This document shows positions 50,242-63,857 of a DNA stretch of 64,000 nt, piece by piece. Within the stretch, counting starts at the first letter, position 1. The number at the start of each line of letters is the position of its first letter. The stretch comes from Lineus longissimus (taxonomy: Eukaryota > Nemertea > Pilidiophora > Heteronemertea > Lineidae): contig NC_088314.1 in assembly GCF_910592395.1 (NCBI RefSeq), forward strand, positions 12,092,001 through 12,156,000, written 5' to 3'. The translations under genes were made by a program, and so were the position numbers. The notes beneath the pieces were generated by a model, which did no database searches, was not told the origin of the DNA, and saw nothing but the letters and a program-made list of their open reading frames with translations.

Positions 50242-53004
50242 ATGGTTACGTATTATAAACGCCTATTATACTTTTGCTTAGTCGTAATATTTAGCTATAT
50301 GGTTTCATTCACTAGAGTTTTATCGATAGACTTATGTTATTTATTCCTAGTATCCTCATTATTACCGATTAAGTACAGTAATATATTGATACAATTACAC
50401 TCTCATCATTATTATCGTCACTATCACTTGTTATCTTTTCCTTATTCGTATATATGGTTACGTATTATAAACGCCTATTATACTTTCGCTTAGTCGTAAT
50501 ATTTAGCTATATGGTTTCATTCACTAGAGTTTTATCGATAGGCATATTGTGATGTTATTGATTCCAAGTACTCATTATTACCGATTAGTACAGTAATATA
50601 TTGATACAATTACACTCTCATCATTATTATCGTCACTATCACTTGTTATCTTTTCTTTATTCGTATATATGGTTACGTATTATAAACGCCTATTATACTT
50701 TTGCTTAGCCGTAATAATTAGTTATATGGTTTCATTCACTCCGTGAAACCTTGAGTTTTATCGATAGGCATATTGTGATTTCATTTATTCCTAGTATCCG
50801 CATTATTACCGATTAAGTACAGTAATATATTGATACAATTACACTCTCATCATTATTATCGTCACTATCACTTGTTATCTTTTCCTTATTCGTATATATG
50901 GTTACGTATTATAAACGCCTATTATACTTTCGCTTAGTCGTAATATTTAGCTATATGGTTTCATTCACTAGAGTTTTATCGATAAGCATATTGTGATGTT
51001 ATTTATTCCTAGTATCCTCATTATTACCGACTAATTACAGTAATATATATTATCGTCACTATTATATGTTTTCTTTTTCTTTATGCGTATATATGGTTAC
51101 GTATTATAAACGCCTATTATACATTCGCTTAGTCGTAATATTTAGCAATATGGTTTCATTCACTAGAGATTTATCGATAAGCATATTGTGATGTTATTTA
51201 TTCCTAGTATCCTCATTATTACTGACTAAGTACAGTAATATATATTATCGTCACTATTATACTTTTGCTTCGTCGTAATATTTAGCTATATGGTTTCATT
51301 CACTAGAGTTTTATCGATAGGCATATGTTATTTATTCCTAGTATCCTAATTATTACCGATTAAATACAGTAATATATTGATACAATTACACTCTCATCAT
51401 TATTATCGTCACTATCACTTGTTATCTTTTCCTTATTCGTATATATGGTTGCGTATTATAAACGCCTATTATACTTTCACTTAGTCGTAATATTTAGCTA
51501 TATGGTTTCATTCACTAGAGTTTTATCGATAAGCATATTGTGATGTTATTTATTCCTAGTATCCTCATTATTACCGACTAAGTACAGTAATATATATTAT
51601 CGTCACTATTATACTTTCACTTAGTCGTAATATTTAGCTATATGGTTTCATTCACTAGAGTTTTATCGATAAGCATATTGTGATGTTATTTATTCCTAGT
51701 ATCCTCATTATTACCGACTAAGTACAGTAATATATATTATCGTCACTATTATACTTTTGCTTCGTCGTAATATTTAGCTATATGGTTTCATTCACTAGAG
51801 TTTTATCGATAGGCATATGTTATTTATTCCTAGTATCCTCATTATTACCGATTAAGTACAGTAATATATTGATACAATTACACTCTCATCATTATTATCG
51901 TCACTATCACTTGTTATCTTTTCCTTATTCGTATATATGGTTGCGTATTATAAACGCCTATTATACTTTCACTTAGTCGTAATATTTAGCTATATGGTTT
52001 CATTCACTAGAGTTTTATCGATAAGCATATTGTGATGTTATTTATTCCTAGTATCCTCATTATTACCGACTAAGTACAGTAATATATATTATCGTCACTA
52101 TTATACTTTTGCTTAGTCGTAATATTTAGCTATATGGTTTCATTCACTAGAGTTTTATCGATAGGCATATTGTGATGTTATTGATTCCAAGTACTCATTA
52201 TTACCGATTAGTACAGTAATATATTGACACAATTACACTCTCATCATTATTATCGTCACTATCACTTGTTATCTTTTCCTTATTCATATATATGGTTATG
52301 TATTATAAACACCTTTAATAATTTCGCTTAGTCGTAATATTTAGTTATATGGTTTCATTCGCTCCGTCAAACCTTGAGTTTTATCGATAGGCATATTGTG
52401 ATTTCAATTATTCCTAGTATTCTCATTATTACCGATTAAGTACAGTAATATATTGATACAATTACACTCTGATCATTATTATCGTCACTATCGTCACTAT
52501 TCACTAGAGTTTTATCGATAGGCATATGTTATTTATTCCTAGTATCCTCATTATTACCGACTAAGTACAGTAATATATATTATCGTCACTATTATGTTTT
52601 CTTTTATGCGTATATATGGTTACGTATTATAAACGCCTATTATACTTTTTTAGAGTTTTATCGATATCCATATTGTGATTTTATTTATTCCTAGTATCCA
52701 CATTATTACCGATTAAGTACAGTAATATATTGATACAATTACACTCTCATCATTATTATTATCATTATTATCGTCACTATCACTTGTTATCTTTTCCTTA
52801 TTCGTATATATGGTTGCGTATTATAAACGCCTATTATACTTTCGCTTAGTCGTAATATTTAGCAATATGGTTTCATTCACTAGAGTTTTATCGATTAGCA
52901 TATTGTGATGTTATTTATTCCTAGTATCCTCATTATTACCGACTAATTACAGTAATATATATTATCGTCACTATTATATGTTTTCTTTTCCTTTATGCGT
53001 ATAT
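50242..53004. repeat. Right unit R16, type A mosaic (2763 bp)
   Basis: Type A order. The tail of c reads CCTTATTCG rather than CCTTATTGG (near 50889). m12 carries the cassette marks CACCTTTAAT and CTCTGATC (near 52311 and 52469), unlike R8 and R13. TTGACACAATT near 52226 is private. Confidence 0.9.
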
Positions 53005-56000
53005 ATGGTTACGTATTATAAACGCCTATTATACTTTTGCTTAGTCGTAATATTTAGCTATATGGTTTCATTCACTAGAGTTTTATCGATAGACTTATGT
53101 TATTTATTCCTAGTATCCTCATTATTACCGATTAAGTACAGTAATATATTGATACAATTACACTCTCATCATTATTATCGTCACTATCACTTGTTATCTT
53201 TTCCTTATTCGTATATATGGTTACGTATTATAAACGCCTATTATACTTTCGCTTAGTCGTAATATTTAGCTATATGGTTTCATTCACTAGAGTTTTATCG
53301 ATAGGCATATTGTGATGTTATTGATTCCAAGTACTCATTATTACCGATTAGTACAGTAATATATTGATACAATTACACTCTCATCATTATTATCGTCACT
53401 ATCACTTGTTATCTTTTCTTTATTCGTATATATGGTTACGTATTATAAACGCCTATTATACTTTTGCTTAGCCGTAATAATTAGTTATATGGTTTCATTC
53501 ACTCCGTGAAACCTTGAGTTTTATCGATAGGCATATTGTGATTTCATTTATTCCTAGTATCCGCATTATTACCGATTAAGTACAGTAATATATTGATACA
53601 ATTACACTCTCATCATTATTATCGTCACTATCACTTGTTATCTTTTCCTTATTGGTATATATGGTTACGTATTATAAACGCCTATTATACTTTCGCTTAG
53701 TCTTAATATTTAGCTATATGGTTTCATTCACTAGAGTTTTATCGATAAGCATATTGTGATGTTATTTATTCCTAGTATCCTCATTATTACCGACTAATTA
53801 CAGTAATATATATTATCGTCACTATTATATGTTTTCTTTTTCTTTATGCGTATATATGGTTACGTATTATAAACGCCTATTATACATTCGCTTAGTCGTA
53901 ATATTTAGCAATATGGTTTCATTCACTAGAGATTTATCGATAAGCATATTGTGATGTTATTTATTCCTAGTATCCTCATTATTACTGACTAAGTACAGTA
54001 ATATATATTATCGTCACTATTATACTTTTGCTTCGTCGTAATATTTAGCTATATGGTTTCATTCACTAGAGTTTTATCGATAGGCATATGTTATTTATTC
54101 CTAGTATCCTAATTATTACCGATTAAATACAGTAATATATTGATACAATTACACTCTCATCATTATTATCGTCACTATCACTTGTTATCTTTTCCTTATT
54201 CGTATATATGGTTGCGTATTATAAACGCCTATTATACTTTCACTTAGTCGTAATATTTAGCTATATGGTTTCATTCACTAGAGTTTTATCGATAAGCATA
54301 TTGTGATGTTATTTATTCCTAGTATCCTCATTATTACCGACTAAGTACAGTAATATATATTATCGTCACTATTATACTTTCACTTAGTCGTAATATTTAG
54401 CTATATGGTTTCATTCACTAGAGTTTTATCGATAAGCATATTGTGATGTTATTTATTCCTAGTATCCTCATTATTACCGACTAAGTACAGTAATATATAT
54501 TATCGTCACTATTATACTTTTGCTTCGTCGTAATATTTAGCTATATGGTTTCATTCACTAGAGTTTTATCGATAGGCATATGTTATTTATTCCTAGTATC
54601 CTCATTATTACCGATTAAGTACAGTAATATATTGATACAATTACACTCTCATCATTATTATCGTCACTATCACTTGTTATCTTTTCCTTATTCGTATATA
54701 TGGTTACGTATTATAAACGCCTATTATACTTTCGCTTAGTCGTAATATTTAGCTATATGGTTTCATTCACTAGAGTTTTATCGATAGGCATATTGTGATG
54801 TTATTGATTCCAAGTACTCATTATTACCGATTAGTACAGTAATATATTGATACAATTACACTCTCATCATTATTATCGTCACTATCACTTGTTATCTTTT
54901 CTTTATTCGTATATATGGTTACGTATTATAAACGCCTATTATACTTTTGCTTAGCCGTAATAATTAGTTATATGGTTTCATTCACTCCGTGAAACCTTGA
55001 GTTTTATCGATAGGCATATTGTGATTTCATTTATTCCTAGTATCCGCATTATTACCGATTAAGTACAGTAATATATTGATACAATTACACTCTCATCATT
55101 ATTATCGTCACTATCACTTGTTATCTTTTCCTTATTGGTATATATGGTTACGTATTATAAACGCCTATTATACTTTCGCTTAGTCGTAATATTTAGCTAT
55201 ATGGTTTCATTCACTAGAGTTTTATCGATAGGCATATGTTATTTATTCCTAGTATCCTCATTATTACCGATTAAGTACAGTAATATATTGATACAATTAC
55301 ACTCTCATCATTATAATCGTCACTATCACTTGTTATCTTTTCCTTATTCGTATATATGGTTACGTATTATAAACGCCTATTATACTTTCGCTTAGTCGTA
55401 ATATTTAGCTATATGGTTTCATTCACTAGAGTTTTATCGATAGGCATATTGTGATGTTATTGATTCCAAGTACTCATTATTACCGATTAGTACAGTAATA
55501 TATTGATACAATTACACTCTCATCATTATTATCGTCACTATCACTTGTTATCTTTTCCTTATTCGTATATATGGTTGCGTATTATAAACGCCTATTATAC
55601 ATTCGCTTAGTCGTAATATTTAGCAATATGGTTTCATTCACTAGAGTTTTATCGATAAGCATATTGTGATGTTATTTATTCCTAGTATCCTCATTATTAC
55701 CGACTAATTACAGTAATATATATTATCGTCACTATTATGTTTTCTTTTATGCGTATATATGGTTACGTATTATAAACGCCTATTATTCTTTTTTAGAGTT
55801 TTATCGATATCCATATTGTGATTTTATTTATTCCTAGTATCCACATTATTACCGATTAAGTACAGTAATATATTGATACAATTACACTCTCATCATTATT
55901 ATTATCATTATTATCGTCACTATCACTTGTTATCTTTTCCTTATTCGTATATATGGTTGCGTATTATAAACGCCTATTATACTTTCGCTTAGTCGTAATA

Positions 56001-56147
56001 TTTAGCAATATGGTTTCATTCACTAGAGTTTTATCGATTAGCATATTGTGATGTTATTTATTCCTAGTATCCTCATTATTACCGACTAATTACAGTAATA
56101 TATATTATCGTCACTATTATATGTTTTCTTTTCCTTTATGCGTATAT
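53005..56147. repeat. Right unit R17, fused (3143 bp, 16 monomers)
   Basis: Order with starts: a 53005, b 53217, c 53432, d 53661, m5 53856, m6 53996, m7 54208, m8 54348, m9 54488, b 54700, c 54915, e 55144, b 55356, d'' 55571, m14 55759, m15 55953. The first half is type A, the second half is the shortened form seen in R6 and R18. The switch lies inside m9 between GATTAAGTAC and the following GGTTACG. Confidence 0.9.
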
Positions 56148-57807
56148 ATGGTTACGTATTATAAACGCCTATTATACTTTCGCTTAGTCGTAATATTTAG
56201 CTATATGGTTTCATTCACTAGAGTTTTATCGATAGACTTATGTTATTTATTCCTAGTATCCTCATTATTACCGATTAAGTACAGTAATATATTGATACAA
56301 TTACACTCTCATCATTATTATCGTCACTATCACTTGTTATCTTTTCCTTATTCGTATATATGGTTACGTATTATAAACGCCTATTATACTTTCGCTTAGT
56401 CGTAATATTTAGCTATATGGTTTTATTCACTAGAGTTTTATCGATAGGCATATTGTGATGTTATTGATTCCAAGTACTCATTATTACCGATTAGTACAGT
56501 AATATATTGATACAATTACACTCTCATCATTATTATCGTCACTATCACTTGTTATCTTTTCTTTATTCGTATATATGGTTACGTATTATAAACGCCTATT
56601 ATACTTTTGCTTAGCCGTAATAATTAGTTATATGGTTTCATTCACTCCGTGAAACCTTGAGTTTTATCGATAGGCATATTGTGATTTCATTTATTCCTAG
56701 TATCCGCATTATTACCGATTAAGTACAGTAATATATTGATACAATTACACTCTCATCATTATTATCGTCACTATCACTTGTTATCTTTTCCTTATTGGTA
56801 TATATGGTTACGTATTATAAACGCCTATTATACTTTCGCTTAGTCGTAATATTTAGCTATATGGTTTCATTCACTAGAGTTTTATCGATAGGCATATGTT
56901 ATTTATTCCTAGTATCCTCATTATTACCGATTAAGTACAGTAATATATTGATACAATTACACTCTCATCATTATTATCGTCACTATCACTTGTTATCTTT
57001 TCCTTATTCGTATATATGGTTACGTATTATAAACGCCTATTATACTTTCGCTTAGTCGTAATATTTAGCTATATGGTTTCATTCACTAGAGTTTTATCGA
57101 TAGGCATATTGTGATGTTATTGATTCCAAGTACTCATTATTACCGATTAGTACAGTAATATATTGATACAATTACACTCTCATCATTATTATCGTCACTA
57201 TCACTTGTTATCTTTTCCTTATTCGTATATATGGTTGCGTATTATAAACGCCTATTATACATTCGCTTAGTCGTAATATTTAGCAATATGGTTTCATTCA
57301 CTAGAGTTTTATCGATAAGCATATTGTGATGTTATTTATTCCTAGTATCCTCATTATTACCGACTAATTACAGTAATATATATTATCGTCACTATTATGT
57401 TTTCTTTTATGCGTATATATGGTTACGTATTATAAACGCCTATTATTCTTTTTTAGAGTTTTATCGATATCCATATTGTGATTTTATTTATTCCTAGTAT
57501 CCACATTATTACCGATTAAGTACAGTAATATATTGATACAATTACACTCTCATCATTATTATTATCATTATTATCGTCACTATCACTTGTTATCTTTTCC
57601 TTATTCGTATATATGGTTGCGTATTATAAATGCCTATTATACTTTCGCTTAGTCGTAATATTTAGCAATATGGTTTCATTCACTAGAGTTTTATCGATTA
57701 GCATATTGTGATGTTATTTATTCCTAGTATCCTCATTATTACCGACTAATTACAGTAATATATATTATCGTCACTATTATATGTTTTCTTTTCCTTTATG
57801 CATATAT
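56148..57807. repeat. Right unit R18, shortened (1660 bp, 8 monomers)
   Basis: Order: a, b, c, e, b, d'', m14, m15 as in R6 but with the normal 229-bp c. Here e reads CATTATTATCG rather than CATTATAATCG. m14 has TATTATTCTTTTTTAG (near 57443), shared with R17 and R21. TAAATGCC near 57629 is private. Confidence 0.9.
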
Positions 57808-59162
57808 ATGGTTACGTATTATAAACGCCTATTATACTTTCGCTTAGTCGTAATATTTAGCTATATGGTTTCATTCACTAGAGTTTTATCGATAGACTTA
57901 TGTTATTTATTCCTAGTATCCTCATTATTACCGATTAAGTACAGTAATATATTGATACAATTACACTCTCATCATTATTATCATCACTGTCACTTGTTAT
58001 CTTTTCCTTATTCGTATATATGGTTACGTATTATAAACGCCTATTATACTTTCGCTTAGTCGTAATATTTAGCTAAATGGTTTCATTCACTAGAGTTTTA
58101 TCGATAGGCATATTGTGATGTTATTGATTCCAAGTACTCATTATTACCGATTAGTACAGTAATATATTGATACAATTACACTCTCATCATTATTATCATC
58201 ACTATCACTTGTTATCTTTTCCTTATTCGTATATATGGTTACGTATTATAAACGCCTATTATACTTTCGCTTAGTCGTAATATTTAGCTATATGGTTTCA
58301 TTCACTAGAGTTTTATCGATAGGCATATTGTGATGTTATTGATTCCAAGTACTCATTATTACCGATTAGTACAGTAATATATTGATACAATTACACTCTC
58401 ATCATTATTATCGTCACTATCACTTGTTATCTTTTCCTTATTCATATATATGGTTATGTATTATAAACACCTTTAATAATTTCGCTTAGTCGTAATATTT
58501 AGTTATATGGTTTCATTCGCTCCGTCAAACCTTGAGTTTTATCGATAGGCATATTGTGATTTCAATTATTCCTAGTATTCTCATTATTACCGATTAAGTA
58601 CAGTAATATATTGATACAATTACACTCTGATCATTATTATCGTCACTATCGTCACTATTCACTAGAGTTTTATCGATAGGCATATGTTATTTATTCCTAG
58701 TATCCTCATTATTACCGACTAAGTACAGTAATATATATTATCGTCACTATTATGTTTTCTTTTATGCGTATATATGGTTACGTATTATAAACGCCTATTA
58801 TACTTTTTTAGAGTTTTATCGATATCCATATTGTGATTTTATTTATTCCTAGTATCCACATTATTACCGATTAAGTACAGTAATATATTGATACAATTAC
58901 ACTCTCATCATTATTATTATCATTATTATCGTCACTATCACTTGTTATCTTTTCCTTATTCGTATATATGGTTGCGTATTATAAACGCCTATTATACTTT
59001 CGCTTAGTCGTAATATTTAGCAATATGGTTTCATTCACTAGAGTTTTATCGATTAGCATATTGTGATGTTATTTATTCCTAGTATCCTCATTATTACCGA
59101 CTAATTACAGTAATATATATTATCGTCACTATTATATGTTTTCTTTTCCTTTATGCGTATAT
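57808..59162. repeat. 1355-bp cassette, copy 4 (R19)
   Basis: Same order and marks as the other cassettes. The join into a reads TTTATGCATATATATGG (near 57800), shared only with copy 5. CACTGTCAC near 57986 and GCTAAATGG near 58074 are private. Confidence 0.92.
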
Positions 59163-61925
59163 ATGGTTACGTATTATAAACGCCTATTATACTTTTGCTT
59201 AGTCGTAATATTTAGCTATATGGTTTCATTCACTAGAGTTTTATCGATAGACTTATGTTATTTATTCCTAGTATCCTCATTATTACCGATTAAGTACAGT
59301 AATATATTGATACAATTACACTCTCATCATTATTATCGTCACTATCACTTGTTATCTTTTCCTTATTCGTATATATGGTTACGTATTATAAACGCCTATT
59401 ATACTTTCGCTTAGTCGTAATATTTAGCTATATGGTTTCATTCACTAGAGTTTTATCGATAGGCATATTGTGATGTTATTGATTCCAAGTACTCATTATT
59501 ACCGATTAGTACAGTAATATATTGATACAATTACACTCTCATCATTATTATCGTCACTATCACTTGTTATCTTTTCTTTATTCGTATATATGGTTACGTA
59601 TTATAAACGCCTATTATACTTTTGCTTAGTCGTAATAATTAGTTATATGGTTTCATTCACTCCGTGAAACCTTGAGTTTTATCGATAGGCATATTGTGAT
59701 TTCATTTATTCCTAGTATCCGCATTATTACCGATTAAGTACAGTAATATATTGATACAATTACACTCTCATCATTATTATCGTCACTATCACTTGTTATC
59801 TTTTCCTTATTGGTATATATGGTTACGTATTATAAACGCCTATTATACTTTCGCTTAGTCTTAATATTTAGCTATATGGTTTCATTCACTAGAGTTTTAT
59901 CGATAAGCATATTGTGATGTTATTTATTCCTAGTATCCTCATTATTACCGACTAATTACAGTAATATATATTATCGTCACTATTATATGTTTTCTTTTTC
60001 TTTATGCGTATATATGGTTACGTATTATAAACGCCTATTATACATTCGCTTAGTCGTAATATTTAGCAATATGGTTTCATTCACTAGAGATTTATCGATA
60101 AGCATATTGTGATGTTATTTATTCCTAGTATCCTCATTATTACTGACTAAGTACAGTAATATATATTATCGTCACTATTATACTTTTGCTTCGTCGTAAT
60201 ATTTAGCTATATGGTTTCATTCACTAGAGTTTTATCGATAGGCATATGTTATTTATTCCTAGTATCCTAATTATTACCGATTAAATACAGTAATATATTG
60301 ATACAATTACACTCTCATCATTATTATCGTCACTATCACTTGTTATCTTTTCCTTATTCGTATATATGGTTGCGTATTATAAACGCCTATTATACTTTCA
60401 CTTAGTCGTAATATTTAGCTATATGGTTTCATTCACTAGAGTTTTATCGATAAGCATATTGTGATGTTATTTATTCCTAGTATCCTCATTATTACCGACT
60501 AAGTACAGTAATATATATTATCGTCACTATTATACTTTCACTTAGTCGTAATATTTAGCTATATGGTTTCATTCACTAGAGTTTTATCGATAAGCATATT
60601 GTGATGTTATTTATTCCTAGTATCCTCATTATTACCGACTAAGTACAGTAATATATATTATCGTCACTATTATACTTTTGCTTCGTCGTAATATTTAGCT
60701 ATATGGTTTCATTCACTAGAGTTTTATCGATAGGCATATGTTATTTATTCCTAGTATCCTCATTATTACCGATTAAGTACAGTAATATATTGATACAATT
60801 ACACTCTCATCATTATTATCGTCACTATCACTTGTTATCTTTTCCTTATTCGTATATATGGTTGCGTATTATAAACGCCTATTATACTTTCACTTAGTCG
60901 TAATATTTAGCTATATGGTTTCATTCACTATAGTTTTATCGATAAGCATATTGTGATGTTATTTATTCCTAGTATCCTCATTATTACCGACTAAGTACAG
61001 TAATATATATTATCGTCACTATTATACTTTTGCTTAGTCGTAATATTTAGCTATATGGTTTCATTCACTAGAGTTTTATCGATAGGCATATTGTGATGTT
61101 ATTGATTCCAAGTACTCATTATTACCGATTAGTACAGTAATATATTGATACAATTACACTCTCATCATTATTATCGTCACTATCACTTGTTATCTTTTCC
61201 TTATTCATATATATGGTTATGTATTATAAACACCTATAATAATTTCGCTTAGTCGTAATATTTAGTTATATGGTTTCATTCGCTCCGTCAAACCTTGAGT
61301 TTTATCGATAGGCATATTGTGATTTCAATTATTCCTAGTATTCTCATTATTACCGATTAAGTACAGTAATATATTGATACAATTACACTCTCATCATTAT
61401 TATCGTCACTATCGTCACTATTCACTAGAGTTTTATCGATAGGCATATGTTATTTATTCCTAGTATCCTCATTATTACCGACTAAGTACAGTAATATATA
61501 TTATCGTCACTATTATGTTTTCTTTTATGCGTATATATGGTTACGTATTATAAACGCCTATTATACTTTTTTAGAGTTTTATCGATATCCATATTGTGAT
61601 TTTATTTATTCCTAGTATCCACATTATTACCGATTAAGTACAGTAATATATTGATACAATTACACTCTCATCATTATTATTATCATTATTATCGTCACTA
61701 TCACTTGTTATCTTTTCCTTATTCGTATATATGGTTGCGTATTATAAACGCCTATTATACTTTCGCTTAGTCGTAATATTTAGCAATATGGTTTCATTCA
61801 CTAGAGTTTTATCGATTAGCATATTGTGATGTTATTTATTCCTAGTATCCTCATTATTACCGACTAATTACAGTAATATATATTATCGTCACTATTATAT
61901 GTTTTCTTTTCCTTTATGCGTATAT
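59163..61925. repeat. Right unit R20, type A (2763 bp)
   Basis: Type A order. TTTTGC in a; GCTTAGTCGTAATAATTAG in c in place of GCTTAGCCG; CTTAGTCTTAAT in d (near 59862), shared with R17; CACTATAGTTTT near 60928 is private. Confidence 0.91.
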
Positions 61926-62502
61926 ATGGTTACGTATTATAAACGCCTATTATACTTTCGCTTAGTCGTAATATTTAGCAATATGGTTTCATTCACTAGA
62001 GTTTTATCGATAAGCATATTGTGATGTTATTTATTCCTAGTATCCTCATTATTACCGACTAATTACAGTAATATATATTATCGTCACTATTATGTTTTCT
62101 TTTATGCGTATATATGGTTACGTATTATAAACGCCTATTATTCTTTTTTAGAGTTTTATCGATATCCATATTGTGATTTTATTTATTCCTAGTATCCACA
62201 TTATTACCGATTAAGTACAGTAATATATTGATACAATTACACTCTCATCATTATTATTATCATTATTATCGTCACTATCACTTGTTATCTTTTCCTTATT
62301 CGTATATATGGTTGCGTATTATAAACGCCTATTATACTTTCGCTTAGTCGTAATATTTAGCAATATGGTTTCATTCACTAGAGTTTTATCGATTAGCATA
62401 TTGTGATGTTATTTATTCCTAGTATCCTCATTATTACCGACTAATTACAGTAATATATATTATCGTCACTATTATATGTTTTCTTTTCCTTTATGCATAT
62501 AT
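61926..62502. repeat. Right unit R21, minimal (577 bp, 3 monomers)
   Basis: Order: d'' 188, m14 194, m15 195. The d'' copy begins GGTTACG with TTTCGC like class a, then AGCAATATGG and CGATAAGC like d, so a large deletion appears to have joined a to d''. m14 carries the TATTATTC mark of R17 and R18. Confidence 0.9.
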
Positions 62503-63857
62503 ATGGTTACGTATTATAAACGCCTATTATACTTTCGCTTAGTCGTAATATTTAGCTATATGGTTTCATTCACTAGAGTTTTATCGATAGACTTATGTTA
62601 TTTATTCCTAGTATCCTCATTATTACCGATTAAGTACAGTAATATATTGATACAATTACACTCTCATCATTATTATCATCACTATCACTTGTTATCTTTT
62701 CCTTATTCGTATATATGGTTACGTATTATAAACGCCTATTATACTTTCGCTTAGTCGTAATATTTAGCTATATGGTTTCATTCACTAGAGTTTTATCGAT
62801 AGGCATATTGTGATGTTATTGATTCCAAGTACTCATTATTACCGATTAGTACAGTAATATATTGATACAATTACACTCTCATCATTATTATCATCACTAT
62901 CACTTGTTATCTTTTCCTTATTCGTATATATGGTTACGTATTATAAACGCCTATTATACTTTCGCTTAGTCGTAATATTTAGCTATATGGTTTCATTCAC
63001 TAGAGTTTTATCGATAGGCATATTGTGATGTTATTGATTCCAAGTACTCATTATTACCGATTAGTACAGTAATATATTGATACAATTACACTCTCATCAT
63101 TATTATCGTCACTATCACTTGTTATCTTTTCCTTATTCATATATATGGTTATGTATTATAAACACCTTTAATAATTTCGCTTAGTCGTAATATTTAGTTA
63201 TATGGTTTCATTCGCTCCGTCAAACCTTGAGTTTTATCGATAGGCATATTGTGATTTCAATTATTCCTAGTATTCTCATTATTACCGATTAAGTACAGTA
63301 ATATATTGATACAATTACACTCTGATCATTATTATCGTCACTATCGTCACTATTCACTAGAGTTTTATCGATAGGCATATGTTATTTATTCCTAGTATCC
63401 TCATTATTACCGACTAAGTACAGTAATATATATTATCGTCACTATTATGTTTTCTTTTATGCGTATATATGGTTACGTATTATAAACGCCTATTATACTT
63501 TTTTAGAGTTTTATCGATATCCATATTGTGATTTTATTTATTCCTAGTATCCACATTATTACCGATTAAGTACAGTAATATATTGATACAATTACACTCT
63601 CATCATTATTATTATCATTATTATCGTCACTATCACTTGTTATCTTTTCCTTATTCGTATATATGGTTGCGTATTATAAACGCCTATTATACTTTCGCTT
63701 AGTCGTAATATTTAGCAATATGGTTTCATTCACTAGAGTTTTATCGATTAGCATATTGTGATGTTATTTATTCCTAGTATCCTCATTATTACCGACTAAT
63801 TACAGTAATATATATCATCGTCACTATTATATGTTTTCTTTTCCTTTATGCGTATAT
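62503..63857. repeat. 1355-bp cassette, copy 5 (R22)
   Basis: Same order and marks as copies 1-4, with the TTTATGCATATATATGG join of copy 4. TATATCATCGTC near 63815 (m15) is private. Confidence 0.92.
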
